The position numbers and the translations under genes were made by a program. Below, piece by piece: positions 14,461-14,522 of a stretch of 14,522 nucleotides of DNA; position 1 is the first letter of the stretch; each line of letters begins with the position of its first letter. The notes under the pieces were generated by a model. It was not told where the DNA came from and searched no databases. It saw only the letters and a list, made by a program, of their open reading frames with translations. Source of the stretch: CAYTNY01 sp964439215 (lineage in GTDB: Bacteria; Oederibacteriota; PGYV01; CAYTNY01); NCBI GenBank assembly GCA_964439215.1, contig CAYTNY010000055.1, positions 1-14,522 of the forward strand, in the 5' to 3' direction.

Positions 14461-14522
14461 GGCGATTTTTGGCAGAGCAGTAAAACAAGAACAGGGGAGC
14501 TGTGGTTTGTGGAAACATTGAG

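Noticed and set aside
14440..14522. A 26-codon minus-strand frame (from the ATG at 14515-14517) and a possible plus-strand gene start near 14500-14522
   Set aside because: The minus frame is too short, has no ribosome site and overlaps the promoter; the plus-strand candidate runs off the window with too few bases to judge.
1..14522. tRNA, rRNA, insertion sequence, phage or riboswitch features
   Set aside because: No cloverleaf-like, rRNA-like or transposase-like sequence was seen, and the gaps are too short to hold known riboswitch classes.

Overview
The window is a densely packed bacterial segment in which every supportable gene lies on the minus strand, so transcription runs from the right end to the left end. 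There are ten genes: nine complete, plus purH, whose last sense codon (His) is in the window while its stop codon runs off the left edge. The intercistronic gaps are overlaps of 4 bases or spacers of 6 to 26 bases, with one exception of 67 bases. The whole block therefore looks like one long operon, or two operons divided at that gap. A sigma70-type promoter sits at the right end.

The features suggest an uncultivated bacterium: ferredoxin-dependent 2-oxoacid oxidation (typical of anaerobes), a fused Wzy/O-antigen-ligase-TPR protein, small zinc-ribbon proteins, a very large beta-sandwich repeat protein with a FlgD/T9SS-like C-terminal module, and moderate GC content. Such combinations occur in lineages like Elusimicrobiota, Goldbacteria, Omnitrophota or Firestonebacteria. 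No marker gene in the window settles the taxonomy, so this is inference only.

Layout in transcription order (right to left). (1) A promoter and leader at about 14367-14460 are followed by a four-subunit 2-oxoacid:ferredoxin oxidoreductase: dicluster ferredoxin (delta), alpha (VorB/KorA), beta (TPP-binding) and gamma. (2) A single-domain ArgA-like GNAT acetyltransferase is coupled to gamma by an ATGA overlap. (3) A 1849-residue protein follows, with the order HicB-like domain, seven-repeat beta-propeller, FnIII, seven ~101-residue Ig/FnIII-like repeats, two other FnIII-like domains, three more repeats, carboxypeptidase-regulatory-like domain and FlgD/T9SS-type tail. It has no signal peptide. 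(4) After a 67-base gap containing a perfect hairpin come a zinc-ribbon membrane-anchored protein and a Wzy/ligase-TPR membrane protein. (5) The block ends with purN, a zinc-ribbon/tandem-DUF2007 protein and purH.

How they may work together: the oxidoreductase makes or consumes acyl-CoA and reduced ferredoxin. The GNAT enzyme probably uses acetyl-CoA to acetylate glutamate or a similar amino acid. PurN and PurH supply the two formyl-transfer steps of IMP synthesis. The two envelope-type proteins and the giant repeat protein have no obvious link to these pathways. The giant protein is the most unusual item, because a domain normally found in antitoxins begins an otherwise extracellular-looking architecture.
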